The translations under genes and the position numbers were made by a program. The notes beneath the pieces are model-generated. The model searched no databases and had not been told where the DNA came from. It was given only the letters and a program-made list of their open reading frames with translations. DNA of 64,000 nucleotides, taken from NCBI GenBank assembly GCA_020632575.1, contig JACKFH010000018.1, forward strand, positions 8,743 through 72,742. The letters run 5' to 3'. Shown one piece after another: positions 1 to 8,686 of the stretch. How positions within the stretch are numbered: position 1 is the first letter of the stretch; each line of letters opens with the position of its first letter. The DNA comes from Candidatus Omnitrophota bacterium (GTDB lineage: Bacteria; Hinthialibacterota; Hinthialibacteria; OLB16).

Positions 1-2
1 CC

Positions 3-83
3 AAAGAGGGACTCGAAAAGGCGATCAACTTCCTCAACCGAGTGATCATCCGCGAGAAGGCCGCCAAAGCGACCTGGTTCTGA
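3..83 (+). CDS. C-terminal tail of an unidentified protein (partial)
   Basis: The window opens inside a plus-strand reading frame that runs 26 codons to a TGA at 81-83. The visible residues (KEGLEKAINFLNR, then VIIREKAAKATWF) form a charged amphipathic helix. I do not recognise the family from this fragment. It is followed after 25 bases by a strong terminator, which is consistent with a real gene end. The function cannot be stated. Confidence 0.55.
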   Translation, partial: KEGLEKAINFLNRVIIREKAAKATWF

Positions 84-108
84 TCTCTGACCAAGGACGA
101 GAAAACAA

Positions 109-138
109 AAAAGGGGGATCGGATCCGATCCCCCTTTT
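109..138. terminator. Bidirectional Rho-independent terminator
   Basis: A perfect 22-bp self-complementary sequence lies at 113-134 (GGGGGATCGG and its complement), flanked by A4 on the left and T4 on the right. Either strand therefore gives a GC stem followed by a U run. It sits between the plus-strand gene tail ending at 83 and the minus-strand AAA+ ATPase ending at 165, so it can end both transcripts. Confidence 0.9.
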
Positions 139-164
139 CCTTATCAGCTCATTTGGAAGGGTTC

Positions 165-1652
165 TCATAACTGCCGCATCATGTCGCTCACCGTGTCCAC
201 ATATTGAACAGTATCGAGGTCGTATTTCTTACTGACCAGGTAATGCTGAACCAACCCCTCTAAAGTGAATTCCATGGCTGCGGCGAGATGCAGATCGTCC
301 TCGGGTTTCAGGACATCCCGAGTGACCTTTTCCAGGCCCTCGACCTTCCTTAGTCTTGAGAAGTACTCATTGAAGGGTAGTTCGTCCGATAGATCGACCT
401 GGTTCCCTTTCTCGAACCAAATCACCACCTCTCGAAAGGGTTCCGAATCGATCTTCTTCGCCGGTCCGAGACCGCGCTTGGGCGTATAATGCTTGTCGAA
501 CACCCTTCGGATCGCCTGTCCGATGATGCGGTGGGAGACGGTGACCAAGCCCTCCTGCTCTCCTTTGAAGACCAACTCCATCTTGCCGGTCATCGCCGGG
601 ACACAATGAAACAGGTCGCACATCCGGGCGATCTCTTTGTTCGATCCCTGCAGCACCATCCGGTGTTCGACCGCGCTGTGCAAAGTCTCGTAAAGCGAGA
701 TCGCAAGCCTTTGGGACACCCCGCTCCCCTGGTCGACATACTCGCTTTCCCGAGCCTCGAACGCGATCTGCTCGGCAATCTCCCTCATGTAGTCGGGGAC
801 AATGGCGCCACCCTCCTCGAAATTGGGGATCCTCGATTCCTGCACAGTGATCTCCATCGCCTCTTCCAGCGTCCTTGGGTAGTGAGTCAGGATCTGAGCG
901 TCGATGCGATCTTTCAGAGGCGTGATGATGGATCCCCGGTTCGTGTAATCCTCCGGGTTGGCGGTGAACACGATCATCAGGTCGAGGGGAATGCGAACCG
1001 GGAACCCTCGGATCTGGATGTCGTTCTCCTCCAGGATGTTCAGGAGACTGACCTGAATCCGGGGCTGAAGATCGGGTAATTCGTTGAATGCGAAAATTCC
1101 TCGGTTTGACCGGGGGATGATTCCATAGTGGATCGCCGATTCATCGGAGAGTTCCAATCGCCGCGACATCACCTTGACCGGATCGATGTCGCCGATCAGA
1201 TCCGCCACACTGACATCGGGGGTCGCCAGCTTCTCCTGGAATCGCTCCTCCCGTGAAATCCAACGGATGGGGGTGTCGTCTCCCTTTTCCCCGATCACCC
1301 GTCGAGTCACCCCGAAGGCGGGTTCCATCGGATCGTCGGGAATATCGATGCTATCCACGATTGGGATATAAGGGTCCAAGAGACCGGTGAGAGACCGAAT
1401 CAAACGGGTCTTCGCTTGTCCCCGAAGTCCCAGCAGAATGAAATCGTGCTGGGCGAGAACCGCTCGCTGGACCTGGGGAATGACGGTCCGGTCATAACCG
1501 ATAATCCCCGGAAAAATCGTCTCGCCCGCCCGCATCTTGCGTATCAGGTTCTCCCGAGCCTCTTCTTTGACTGTGCGATGGCGGTATCCGTTCGCCCTCA
1601 ACTCTCCCAAAGTCCTTGGATCCGGGGGGGCGGTAGGTTGATTGTTTGGCAT
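165..1652 (-). CDS. ChlI/MoxR-like AAA+ ATPase (magnesium-chelatase subunit I family)
   Basis: This is an AAA+ ATPase resembling the ChlI/BchI and MoxR groups. It has a degenerate P-loop region (GLRGQAKTRLIRSL), a Walker-B-like stretch (GIFAFNELPDLQ), a sensor (IVFTANPEDYTNRGS) and the ChlI-like LIGDIDPVKV insertion. There is no GAFTGA loop or HTH, so it is not a sigma-54 activator. Such proteins usually work with a von Willebrand factor A partner as metal chelatases or chaperones; none is encoded here and a terminator follows directly. The frame is open from 1718, but I chose the ATG at 1652 because the upstream Met lies inside a probable promoter spacer. SD support is weak (GAGG 12 bases upstream). 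The N-terminus is Pro-rich. The cellular substrate is unknown. Confidence 0.8.
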   Translation of the reverse strand: MPNNQPTAPPDPRTLGELRANGYRHRTVKEEARENLIRKMRAGETIFPGIIGYDRTVIPQVQRAVLAQHDFILLGLRGQAKTRLIRSLTGLLDPYIPIVDSIDIPDDPMEPAFGVTRRVIGEKGDDTPIRWISREERFQEKLATPDVSVADLIGDIDPVKVMSRRLELSDESAIHYGIIPRSNRGIFAFNELPDLQPRIQVSLLNILEENDIQIRGFPVRIPLDLMIVFTANPEDYTNRGSIITPLKDRIDAQILTHYPRTLEEAMEITVQESRIPNFEEGGAIVPDYMREIAEQIAFEARESEYVDQGSGVSQRLAISLYETLHSAVEHRMVLQGSNKEIARMCDLFHCVPAMTGKMELVFKGEQEGLVTVSHRIIGQAIRRVFDKHYTPKRGLGPAKKIDSEPFREVVIWFEKGNQVDLSDELPFNEYFSRLRKVEGLEKVTRDVLKPEDDLHLAAAMEFTLEGLVQHYLVSKKYDLDTVQYVDTVSDMMRQL

Positions 1653-1694
1653 GCTGAAAGGGAACCTCGATAGTGGATTTTTAGGTGTCTGGCC

Positions 1695-1723
1695 AGTATA
1701 TCGGACCCATCGGACCATCTGAA
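1695..1723 (-). promoter_or_regulatory. Possible sigma-70-type promoter for the AAA+ ATPase
   Basis: On the minus strand, TTCAGA (1718-1723) and TATACT (1695-1700) are separated by 17 bases. A start near 1688 would give a leader of about 36 bases to the ATG at 1652. The -35 is a weak match. Confidence 0.4.
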
Positions 1724-1805
1724 GGATGTGACCAGCCCTCCAACTCGAAACGATCCACTCCGTTCACGGTGACCTTCTGAAGGAAGTTTTCTTGATCCGA
1801 AAACC

Positions 1806-1834
1806 TTGACTCGATTATTTATGGTAAATACAAT
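1806..1834 (+). promoter_or_regulatory. Sigma-70-type promoter for the zinc-ribbon protein
   Basis: TTGACT (1806-1811), a 17-base spacer and TACAAT (1829-1834), in an AT-rich stretch of an otherwise GC-rich region. Transcription would start near 1841, leaving about a 98-base leader before the ATG at 1939. Confidence 0.65.
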
Positions 1835-1938
1835 AAAGATCAAGAAAATTTGTTACGATTGGTTCTGGCGTGACCGTTCACCCGCGCATGCCCTTACCGA
1901 TTGGACGGGATCCAAGGCGTTTCAAGGAGGAAGGGATC

Positions 1939-2319
1939 ATGGAACTTTCAAAATGCATTCGATGCAAAGGCTTCTATCAGAGGGTGAAATCGTTGGTCTG
2001 TCCCAAATGCGAGATCGAGGAAGAAAAGGAGATCTTCCAGGTCCAGCAGTATATGGGCGACAACCCAGGCTCGACCCTTGAGCAAGTTTCGGACGCGCTC
2101 AACATCTACCTCGAGGATATCGACCGCTGGATCGAGGAGAACCGGCTTCATGTCGAGGTCAAGCAGATTTCCGACAAGAAAGAGGCTGTCAGGAAACTTT
2201 ACGATACAGTCAAGGGCGGGATCGAGGAGCAGTCGTCGATTGCTCGAGAACGAATGAAGGCCCTCCAAACCGGCGACGACGAATGGGGCCCGGCGGCTGG
2301 GAAGTACCGTAGGGTCTAG
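1939..2319 (+). CDS. Small zinc-ribbon/helix-turn-helix protein, YvyF-like
   Basis: A 126-residue protein. It starts with a four-cysteine zinc ribbon (KCIRC at the N-terminus and CPKC about 17 residues later). A helical segment resembling a MerR-like helix-turn-helix follows (STLEQVSDALNIYLEDIDRWIEENRL), with a charged tail. This order, Cys4 knuckle then MerR-like helices, matches the small YvyF/flagellar-operon-protein type as I remember it. The start is well supported: AAGGAGG at 1924-1930 is 8 bases before the ATG, so the upstream in-frame ATG at 1870 is not preferred. No flagellar genes are nearby, so a flagellar role is not supported by context. A small DNA- or RNA-binding regulator is plausible. 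Confidence 0.7.
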   Translation: MELSKCIRCKGFYQRVKSLVCPKCEIEEEKEIFQVQQYMGDNPGSTLEQVSDALNIYLEDIDRWIEENRLHVEVKQISDKKEAVRKLYDTVKGGIEEQSSIARERMKALQTGDDEWGPAAGKYRRV

Positions 2320-2366
2320 GATCTGGTAATTCAAAAAGGCCTTCGCTCAACTTAACTTTTCCCACA

Positions 2367-2448
2367 GTGGGCGTCTATCGCTGTGGAAGTCAATTGCCGT
2401 GGGAGAGTCTATCGCTGTGGGAGTCTATTGCCGTGGGAGTCTATTGCC
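2367..2448. repeat. Tandem repeat, five 16-18-bp units
   Basis: Units begin at 2367, 2383, 2399, 2417 and 2433, with consensus GTGGGAGTCTATTGCC. The last two units are identical; the others differ by a few bases or a 2-base insertion. The next unit would start at 2449, but there the sequence changes into the left arm of the inverted repeat, which shares the GTGGGAG start. Confidence 0.85.
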
Positions 2449-2531
2449 GTGGGAGCGGCTTCCAGCCGCGAATACTCGACGAGATTGACAAGGTGCACTC
2501 CCCCAATCGCGGCTGGAAGCCGCTCCCACGG
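2447..2531. repeat. REP-like paired palindrome with perfect 25-bp arms
   Basis: The left arm 2447-2471 and right arm 2507-2531 are exact reverse complements around a 35-base loop. The core is GTGGGAGCGGCTTCCAGC, itself holding the small dyad GGCTTCCAGCC. Elements of this type (GTGGGAGCGG family) are dispersed extragenic palindromes in several bacterial groups, usually mobilised in trans by a RAYT transposase. No RAYT gene is in this window. Confidence 0.8.
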
Positions 2532-2715
2532 TGTCAGACCCTGCCGCGCGTCAACCGCTTGGCAAGCGGGAGGGCATTCGACATAATCCCCCATCGTTCC
2601 AAAAACTGAATTCGAGTCTGACCAACCCCTGCCGCGTCACATTCCGGGACCTCCTCCAAGAAAGGTCGACAGGATTTTAACAAACAGGGAGGCGACTCCG
2701 TGTTATAGATATCCG

Positions 2716-4467
2716 ATGACTCGGTCGATTCAACTCCTCAATTTTCTATCAATCCTCGGCGCGCTCGTCGTTGTGTGCCTGAACCCGTCGGTTTGTGTCG
2801 CTCAGGAGGGTCTCCCTCTACAAGATTCCAGTATTGAGATCCCCGACTTGGAAGCCGACCTCCCTCCTTTAGAGGCCGATCCGAGTCTTGTGACCTTGTC
2901 CCAAGAAGAGCTAAGCAAACTGGATAATGTCCTGATCGAGGAGCCGTGGTCCCCCGACATTTCGGCCGCGACCGGGCTCACCCTCTGGGACTGCATCGTC
3001 ATCGCCCTGGAAAACAACCGCCCCCTTCAAATTGTTCGTGACGATCTCCGGATTTCCGGAATCACTCTCAATGAACGGCGCAACGAGTTCGACAACATCT
3101 ATTACCTGGGCGCGGGCGCTCACTACGATGAACAAAGGGGCGTTCCCGCGCCGATCGCTCCCTCCGATGCTGGAGTCGACCGCGACCGATATTCCTTCAA
3201 CTTCGGAGGCCTGGATGGAAGCGGGACCTTTTTGTCTCGCCAATTCCGCAACGGTGGATCTCTGCAACTGGGAGCTCAATCCATCTACAACTCCCAGACC
3301 GCCACACGGATCCGCCCCTTTGTCGATGACAACGGCGATCTGATGACCGAACAGTTCCTCCGCGATGTCCGATGGTTTTCCGAGGCCAATGTGGTGGTGA
3401 CTCAACCCTTGCTTGAGGGAGCCGGCAAGGTGGCCACCACGGGATTGCGCATCCAGGAACTGGAGGAGGCCGCGCAGGATCTCAATCTGGAGCGAGAAAT
3501 CCAGTCGCTGGTCAGCCAAGTGGTTCGGGACTATCTGGAGGTGCAACTTCAGATCTCCCTGGTTGAGGTCGGAATCCAATCCTACCGGAGAGCCCTCGAT
3601 CAGTTCAACAGAACAAAAGAAAAAATCGAGGGGGATCACCCGGAATTCCCAAGACTCCTTTCGCTGGTCCGCGCCAAACAACAGATCGCCTCCAACTTTT
3701 CCAGATTGGTCGATGTCAAAAACAATTACCAAACTTCATTGATCAATCTGCGTTTGACTCTGGGAGTGGAGCCCTCTGTTTCAATTGTCCTTGCCGGAAC
3801 AGATGTTCCTGAAATTGCGCCTCGCCAATTCGATCTACCCGAGGCGACCGGTTACAGTCTTCAGATGAGGCCCGACTACAAGATCTCGCGGATCCAAGTT
3901 CAACAGGCTCAAATCAATCAGGAGTTCGCCCAGAATGCGCTCCTGCCGAACCTGGATTTGAGCGCCAGAATGGGGTTCCGCCATCAGGATGACGATTTCC
4001 TGGAATCATGGGAACTGTTCTCTTATGAAGATGCTGGCGCCGATTTGACCCTTTCGCTCCCACTCAATCTCCCTTCCGACCGAGCCAATTATGAGCGGTC
4101 TCAGGTCAGGCTCCGTCAGAGCCTCAAGAGTCGCGAGCAACTCGAACGTGTGATTGCCAATCAGGTCAACAACTCTTACCGGGCCTTGGTCACTCTCGAG
4201 GAGCAAATCCAGGTGAGCCGTCAGAATGAAATTCTCGCGGAGGACACTTACAAGAAACTCCTCTTCGAATCCGAACTCTCCACGGTGGACCCATTCGATG
4301 TGGCCCGTGCACAGGACGATTGGACCTCGGCCGCGGCGGACAAGGTCCGAGCCGAGATCAACTACCTCATCGCCCAATCCGCGTTCGAGTTGTCCATCGG
4401 AATGCCGATCAGCGAGCTTTTCGAGCGTTACGCTCCCACGGGATCCGCTCTCCCTCCCCCCCGGTAA
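2716..4467 (+). CDS. TolC-family outer membrane efflux protein
   Basis: A 583-residue protein with an N-terminal Sec signal (about residues 1-29, ending near CVAQ). A roughly 60-residue acidic linker follows, then two long helical/beta repeats typical of outer membrane efflux proteins (for example TGYSLQMRPDYKISRIQVQQ near residue 380 and the C-terminal SAFELSIGMPISE). These proteins trimerise into an outer membrane barrel plus periplasmic tunnel and take substrates from an inner-membrane pump with an HlyD/MacA-type adaptor. A HlyD-like adaptor begins at 63518, but too far away to call a partner. hemW follows after 9 bases. The protein is longer than E. coli TolC, mainly because of the acidic N-terminal linker. 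Confidence 0.85.
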   Translation: MTRSIQLLNFLSILGALVVVCLNPSVCVAQEGLPLQDSSIEIPDLEADLPPLEADPSLVTLSQEELSKLDNVLIEEPWSPDISAATGLTLWDCIVIALENNRPLQIVRDDLRISGITLNERRNEFDNIYYLGAGAHYDEQRGVPAPIAPSDAGVDRDRYSFNFGGLDGSGTFLSRQFRNGGSLQLGAQSIYNSQTATRIRPFVDDNGDLMTEQFLRDVRWFSEANVVVTQPLLEGAGKVATTGLRIQELEEAAQDLNLEREIQSLVSQVVRDYLEVQLQISLVEVGIQSYRRALDQFNRTKEKIEGDHPEFPRLLSLVRAKQQIASNFSRLVDVKNNYQTSLINLRLTLGVEPSVSIVLAGTDVPEIAPRQFDLPEATGYSLQMRPDYKISRIQVQQAQINQEFAQNALLPNLDLSARMGFRHQDDDFLESWELFSYEDAGADLTLSLPLNLPSDRANYERSQVRLRQSLKSREQLERVIANQVNNSYRALVTLEEQIQVSRQNEILAEDTYKKLLFESELSTVDPFDVARAQDDWTSAAADKVRAEINYLIAQSAFELSIGMPISELFERYAPTGSALPPPR

Positions 4468-4476
4468 CCGATATCG

Positions 4477-5634
4477 ATGTCCGATTTTGGCGTTTACATT
4501 CACCTCCCCTTCTGCCTCTCCAGGTGTGGGTACTGCGACTTCTCGGTGGTCACCGACAAGGACGATTCCCAATCGGCCTATGTTTCCGCCCTTGAGAACG
4601 AACTTGAGTTTTGGAGGGAAAGGGTGATCTACGCCCCGATCAGCCTCTATTTCGGCGGAGGAACCCCTTCACGATTAAGACCGGAATTTTGGACTCGGCT
4701 CATCGAAAAATTCGCCGACCTCTTCGGATTGACTCCTGAAATGGAGATTTCCTGCGAAGCCAATCCTGAAAGCGCCTCCGCCGAAATCTTGTCTCTTTGG
4801 AAGGATTCCGGGGTCAATCGAATCAGCCTTGGCGTTCAAACCTTCCACCCTGAACACCTGAGCAACCTTGATCGACGGCATGATCCGGAGGGGGCTTTCG
4901 CGGCTGTCGAGAGAATCCGCGAGGCCGGGTTTGACAACTGGTCCCTCGATTTGATCTATGGTCTTCCCGGCCAGACACTGGATGAATGGAAGACGGATCT
5001 GAAAACCGCGCTGTCGCTCGAACCGTCCCATCTCTCTTTTTACAACCTCATCCTCCACCCCGGACATCCGACTACCGAAAAAGCGGAGGCTGCCATGACT
5101 CCCGATTCGGAAGACATTCAAAGCGAGATGTTCCTGCTGGCGTGCGAGACGCTCCAATCGAATGGCTACGATGTTTACGAACTGAGCAACGCCGCACATC
5201 CTGGACGAGCCTGCAGGCACAACCTTCTCTATTGGCGGGGAGGGGAGTGGCTGGGTCTTGGGATGTCGGGAAGTTCTTATTTCTGGCAGAGTTATTTTCA
5301 CAATCCCAAGGTCTGGCCGATCTACTTGAACGCATGGGAAGGCGTTCCATCCGATCTGCCCTTCAAAGTCAAGCAGGCCTCATGGGAGGCCCAACTCCTC
5401 GATTTCGTGATGTTGCGTTTGAGAACCTCGGAAGGGTTTATGATCGCGGAACTCGAGGACCTTCTCGGAAGGAATGTTGGGATCGATTTTCGTCGCCTCC
5501 TGCTTGAAATGAAAAATCACGGTTATACTCAATCCGATGAGGACCGAGTCGCCCTCACACCCCCCGGCTGGCTGGTCCACTCGGAAATCACCTCACGAAT
5601 TCTCGAAAGTCTCTTAAGGAAGGAGGCCAATTAG
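4477..5634 (+). CDS. hemW: Radical SAM protein HemW (coproporphyrinogen III oxidase-like, heme chaperone)
   Basis: 385 residues, the usual HemW length. The radical SAM cluster motif is at the N-terminus, Cys13-x3-Cys17-x2-Cys20 followed by Asp-Phe (CLSRCGYCDF). The GGGTPS motif follows, as do the family stretches EANPES and GVNRISLGVQTF. A C-terminal winged-helix-like HemN domain is visible (DFVMLRLRTSEG onward). HemW binds an Fe4S4 cluster and SAM and is thought to deliver heme; true HemN has an extra N-terminal cysteine arrangement not seen here. The gene starts 9 bases after the TolC-like gene, so it is probably cotranscribed with it. Confidence 0.9.
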   Translation: MSDFGVYIHLPFCLSRCGYCDFSVVTDKDDSQSAYVSALENELEFWRERVIYAPISLYFGGGTPSRLRPEFWTRLIEKFADLFGLTPEMEISCEANPESASAEILSLWKDSGVNRISLGVQTFHPEHLSNLDRRHDPEGAFAAVERIREAGFDNWSLDLIYGLPGQTLDEWKTDLKTALSLEPSHLSFYNLILHPGHPTTEKAEAAMTPDSEDIQSEMFLLACETLQSNGYDVYELSNAAHPGRACRHNLLYWRGGEWLGLGMSGSSYFWQSYFHNPKVWPIYLNAWEGVPSDLPFKVKQASWEAQLLDFVMLRLRTSEGFMIAELEDLLGRNVGIDFRRLLLEMKNHGYTQSDEDRVALTPPGWLVHSEITSRILESLLRKEAN

Positions 5635-5686
5635 TTCAGCGTTGGCAAGGGCTGTTCCCTCCAGCGCGATTCGCCTCCATTTTTTC

Positions 5687-6406
5687 ATGACCAAAGAAAA
5701 GCCGCTCCTTTCCATTATTATCCCGATCTACAACGAGGAGCCCCAACTCGAGGAGGTCCTCGAACGGGTTTACAGGATCGATTACGCACCGAAGGAACTC
5801 ATCCTGGTCGATGATTTCTCGCACGACGGGACTCGCAATATTCTCGAACGATACAAATATCGTCCTGACACTCGAGTGGTTTTCCACGAGGAGAATCGAG
5901 GAAAGGGATTTGCCATTCGAACCGGGCTCAAATCGGCCGATGGGGACATTGTCATCATTCAAGACGCGGACCTTGAGTACGATCCGGAGGATATCCCTTC
6001 AGTGGTCGAGCCGATAGTCTCTGGCCAAACCGAGGTCTGCTATGGCTCGCGCTTTTTAGGGGAACTCGAGCGGATGGCGATTCCGAATCGGGTTGCTAAT
6101 TGGATGCTGGCCAAATCCGCATCCTGGCTTTTTTGGGTGAAGATCACGGATGAGGCCACCGCCTACAAGGCTTTTCGCCACGAGGTTCTGAAAAAGATCG
6201 ACCTGGAATGCGAAGGATTCGAGTTCTGCCCCGAGGTGACCGCGAAAGTGCTAAGACTCGGATATTCCATCCAAGAAGTCTCGGTCCGATTTCGCGCGAG
6301 AACAGTGTGGGAGGGAAAGAAGATCGGATGGCCTGATTTCGGGATTGCGATAAGAACCCTCTTGAAATATCGTTTTGCGAAGCTGGAGGCTTTCACCAAA
6401 TCCTGA
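5687..6406 (+). CDS. Family 2 glycosyltransferase (dolichyl-phosphate-mannose-synthase-like)
   Basis: About 239 residues of a single GT-A domain: LSIIIPIYNEE at the N-terminus, ELILVDDFSHDGT as the first nucleotide-binding Asp region, GKGFAIRTGLKSADGD, and the DxD-type metal site in QDADLEYDPED. The C-terminal FEFCPEVTAKVLRLGY region is typical of DPM1/polyprenyl-phosphate sugar synthases. It would transfer a sugar from a nucleotide donor, perhaps to a polyprenyl phosphate. There is no C-terminal membrane segment. A TTG at 5642 is in frame, but the ATG at 5687 begins directly before the conserved domain. It follows hemW by about 50 bases. Confidence 0.85.
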   Translation: MTKEKPLLSIIIPIYNEEPQLEEVLERVYRIDYAPKELILVDDFSHDGTRNILERYKYRPDTRVVFHEENRGKGFAIRTGLKSADGDIVIIQDADLEYDPEDIPSVVEPIVSGQTEVCYGSRFLGELERMAIPNRVANWMLAKSASWLFWVKITDEATAYKAFRHEVLKKIDLECEGFEFCPEVTAKVLRLGYSIQEVSVRFRARTVWEGKKIGWPDFGIAIRTLLKYRFAKLEAFTKS

Positions 6407-6426
6407 TTTTTTTTCGAGTTGATTCA

Positions 6427-7557
6427 ATGAATCGGTTGCTTGCTTTTTCGTGGATACTAGTCCTTACAGCAGGTCCTCCCCTTCGATCGGTTGGGGCGGA
6501 TCCCGCTCCCGTTCAAATCGAGTCCGCCACAGTCGATTCCCTCTATGACAACCTGTTTCTCCCCCAAGACCGCGGCTGGCTCGGGGCCGATGGGGCGGTC
6601 TCCATTCCTTTGTCCCCCACCCGAGTCCTCTGGATTTTTGGCGACACCATGGTCGGGACCCTCTCGAAGCAAAAGGGCCGTCAGGGGATGATGCCACGGA
6701 ACACCATTGCCATTCAGGACCTTTCGGAAGGACCCCCAGGCGAGGTCGAATTTTTCTGGGACCTCAGCGACAACATCATCGGAGACTTCTTCCCGCCCGA
6801 TCCGTGGGATGCCGGCTACTGGTATTGGCCCGGAGTGGGTGAGTTGATTGATGGCGATCTATTTTTATTCATGTATAAGATCGTGTCGGGGGAGGGCGAT
6901 AATGCATTCTCATTCGAACTCGATGATCTGACACTTTTCCGGATTCCCAACCCTCAGGACTCTCCGCGCGAGTGGACCTGGACCACTCGAAACCTGGGGT
7001 GGGTGGGGCCTCATCAGGGCTTCGCCTCGGCCATTCAAGTCGAGCCTCCTTATGTCTACTTGCTCGGATACGACGACAACTTAGCCAAGGAACGGTCGAT
7101 GGTCCTCTCTCGTGTCCGAATCGAGGATCTCAAATCGAAGGAACCGGAGAAGGGTTTCGAGTTTTGGGTGAAGGGGAATGGCGGATGCGAATGGAGCAGG
7201 GAACCGAAGGATCTCGAACCGCTCTTCCAGCCGGGAGTGACTGAGTCGTCCATTCACTACAATCAAAAGTTCAATCGATATATCGCGATCACCCACCACG
7301 CTTTCGATCCTTGGATGCTGTTGACCTCGGCGCCGAAGATCACCGGTCCCTGGAGTGAGCCCAACAAGGTTTACCAAATCCCTGAAATGCTCGCCAAGAA
7401 GGAACGCCACGCTTATGCGATGAAAGCGCATCCGGAACTCGACTCCGCCTCCGATGAACTAGTGGTCACTTATGTGGTCAACACCTCGGATTTCTGGTCG
7501 ATGTTCCAGGACACGGAGATCTACTATCCAAGGTTCGTCCGAGTGAAATTGAAATGA
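6427..7557 (+). CDS. Secreted DUF4185/DUF5005-like protein (first of a pair)
   Basis: 376 residues with a Sec signal (residues 1 to about 24, LAFSWILVLTAGPPLRSVGA). The mature part has the recurring DUF4185-type pattern: GWLGADGAVSIPLSPTRVLW followed by IFGDTM, then later SSIHYNQKFNRYIAI, ITGPWSEPNKVY and YAMKAHPELDSASDELVVTY. These motifs are shared with predicted five-bladed propeller glycosidase-like proteins of unknown activity. The next gene is a paralog without a signal peptide. The predicted location is periplasmic or exported. No enzymatic function can be assigned. Confidence 0.7.
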   Translation: MNRLLAFSWILVLTAGPPLRSVGADPAPVQIESATVDSLYDNLFLPQDRGWLGADGAVSIPLSPTRVLWIFGDTMVGTLSKQKGRQGMMPRNTIAIQDLSEGPPGEVEFFWDLSDNIIGDFFPPDPWDAGYWYWPGVGELIDGDLFLFMYKIVSGEGDNAFSFELDDLTLFRIPNPQDSPREWTWTTRNLGWVGPHQGFASAIQVEPPYVYLLGYDDNLAKERSMVLSRVRIEDLKSKEPEKGFEFWVKGNGGCEWSREPKDLEPLFQPGVTESSIHYNQKFNRYIAITHHAFDPWMLLTSAPKITGPWSEPNKVYQIPEMLAKKERHAYAMKAHPELDSASDELVVTYVVNTSDFWSMFQDTEIYYPRFVRVKLK

Positions 7558-7597
7558 GATTAGCCCTTCTCCAATTTGAAAAGGAACGGAAGATCGA

Positions 7598-8680
7598 ATG
7601 ACCTCAAGACCGCTCAAGGTTGAATCCTCTCGGGACCTGGGTCCCCAATTTACCGACAACCCCCACCGAATGGTTGGCCAGGATGGCGCCTACTCGATTC
7701 CTCTCAGCCCTCAGGAATCCTTCTGGTTCTTTGGCGACACGCTCTTTGGCGAAAGAACCCCCGGAGAAAGCCTTTGGTATCCGGGCGGGGAGCGGATCGG
7801 ACCCGAGGACATGGGGGGCAAGCACGGCATCGATCGAATGGTCACCAACTGCGGCCTCATCCTAAAAGACAAAACAGGAAGAGATGGGCTGACTGATTTT
7901 CATTACCTCCTCAATGAGAATGGCGAGGTCCGGCAAATCCTCCCTCGTCTTGAGGATGAGGACCCCGATGAAATTCGGATCTGGTGTCTGCATGGGATCA
8001 AGATCGAAGGGAAACTCTATTTCTACTGGATCAAAGTGACCATGCTGGCCGAGGGTCCGATGCCGGTCAATTTCGCGGTCAATGGATCCGGGCTCGCCAT
8101 TGCGTCCGAGGAGGATTGGAAATTCGAGAGAGTCCGACACCAAGGCGAATCGATCCTGTGGGGAGAGGAGGATCCGAAATTCGGCACGGCGGTCCTGCTC
8201 CATGAGGGGATGGTTTATGTCTATGGCGTCAAACACGATGCACGCGGAGTCCAGTGCGCCCATGTCGCTCGGGTTCCCAAGGATCGCCTCCACGATTTTG
8301 AGGCGTACGAGTACCTCGCCACGGAGGAACCGAAATGGAGCCGTCATGTCCAGGATGCAAGCCCGGTTCTTACCGGTCCCCCCAATGAGATGTCGGTCTC
8401 ATTCAACTCCTATCTCGGATGTTTCCTGGCGGTCCACAGCAATGACCTCTCCGGTGACATTGTCGGCCGAACCGCTCCCAACCCTTGGGGACCCTGGAGC
8501 GATCCGGTGGTTTTGTGGACGGTCCGACCAGAATACCAGAATCCTCCCCCCTACCCGCCGCTTATCTATGCCGGAAAAGAACACCCGGAAATCGCCGGGG
8601 AGGGAGGGAAGGTCCTGTACCTCACCTATATCGAGTTCGAGGAATACTTCCCCCATCTGGTCGAAGTGACGCTGACCTAA
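7598..8680 (+). CDS. DUF4185/DUF5005-like protein (second of a pair, no signal peptide)
   Basis: 360 residues, paralogous to the preceding protein. It shares GQDGAYSIPLSPQESFWFF-GDT near the N-terminus, MSVSFNSYLGCFLAV in the middle, PWGPWSDPVVLW and a late KEHPEIAGEGGKVLYLTY. Unlike its neighbour it begins directly with polar residues (MTSRPLKVESSRDLG) and has no signal sequence, so it is predicted cytoplasmic unless exported differently. An SD-like AAGGAACGGAAG precedes the ATG. The gene ends 6 bases before lnt. Function unknown. Confidence 0.7.
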   Translation: MTSRPLKVESSRDLGPQFTDNPHRMVGQDGAYSIPLSPQESFWFFGDTLFGERTPGESLWYPGGERIGPEDMGGKHGIDRMVTNCGLILKDKTGRDGLTDFHYLLNENGEVRQILPRLEDEDPDEIRIWCLHGIKIEGKLYFYWIKVTMLAEGPMPVNFAVNGSGLAIASEEDWKFERVRHQGESILWGEEDPKFGTAVLLHEGMVYVYGVKHDARGVQCAHVARVPKDRLHDFEAYEYLATEEPKWSRHVQDASPVLTGPPNEMSVSFNSYLGCFLAVHSNDLSGDIVGRTAPNPWGPWSDPVVLWTVRPEYQNPPPYPPLIYAGKEHPEIAGEGGKVLYLTYIEFEEYFPHLVEVTLT

Positions 8681-8686
8681 GGATCC

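Larger units (their letters stand above)
2320..2715. other. Intergenic stretch holding repeats
   Basis: About 400 bases without a supportable gene. It contains a 16-18-bp tandem array (2367-2448) that runs directly into a 25-bp inverted repeat (2447-2531). The last 180 bases lead to the TolC-like gene; I see no convincing promoter there. Short open frames through the repeats encode only repeat translations. Confidence 0.7.

Noticed and set aside
165..1652. Sigma-54 activator (possible partner of the 10664 promoter)
   Set aside because: The AAA+ domain lacks a GAFTGA loop and any HTH, and carries ChlI-type features instead.
2367..2448. CRISPR-like array
   Set aside because: Units are only 16-18 bp and directly adjoin without unique spacers, and no cas genes are in the window.
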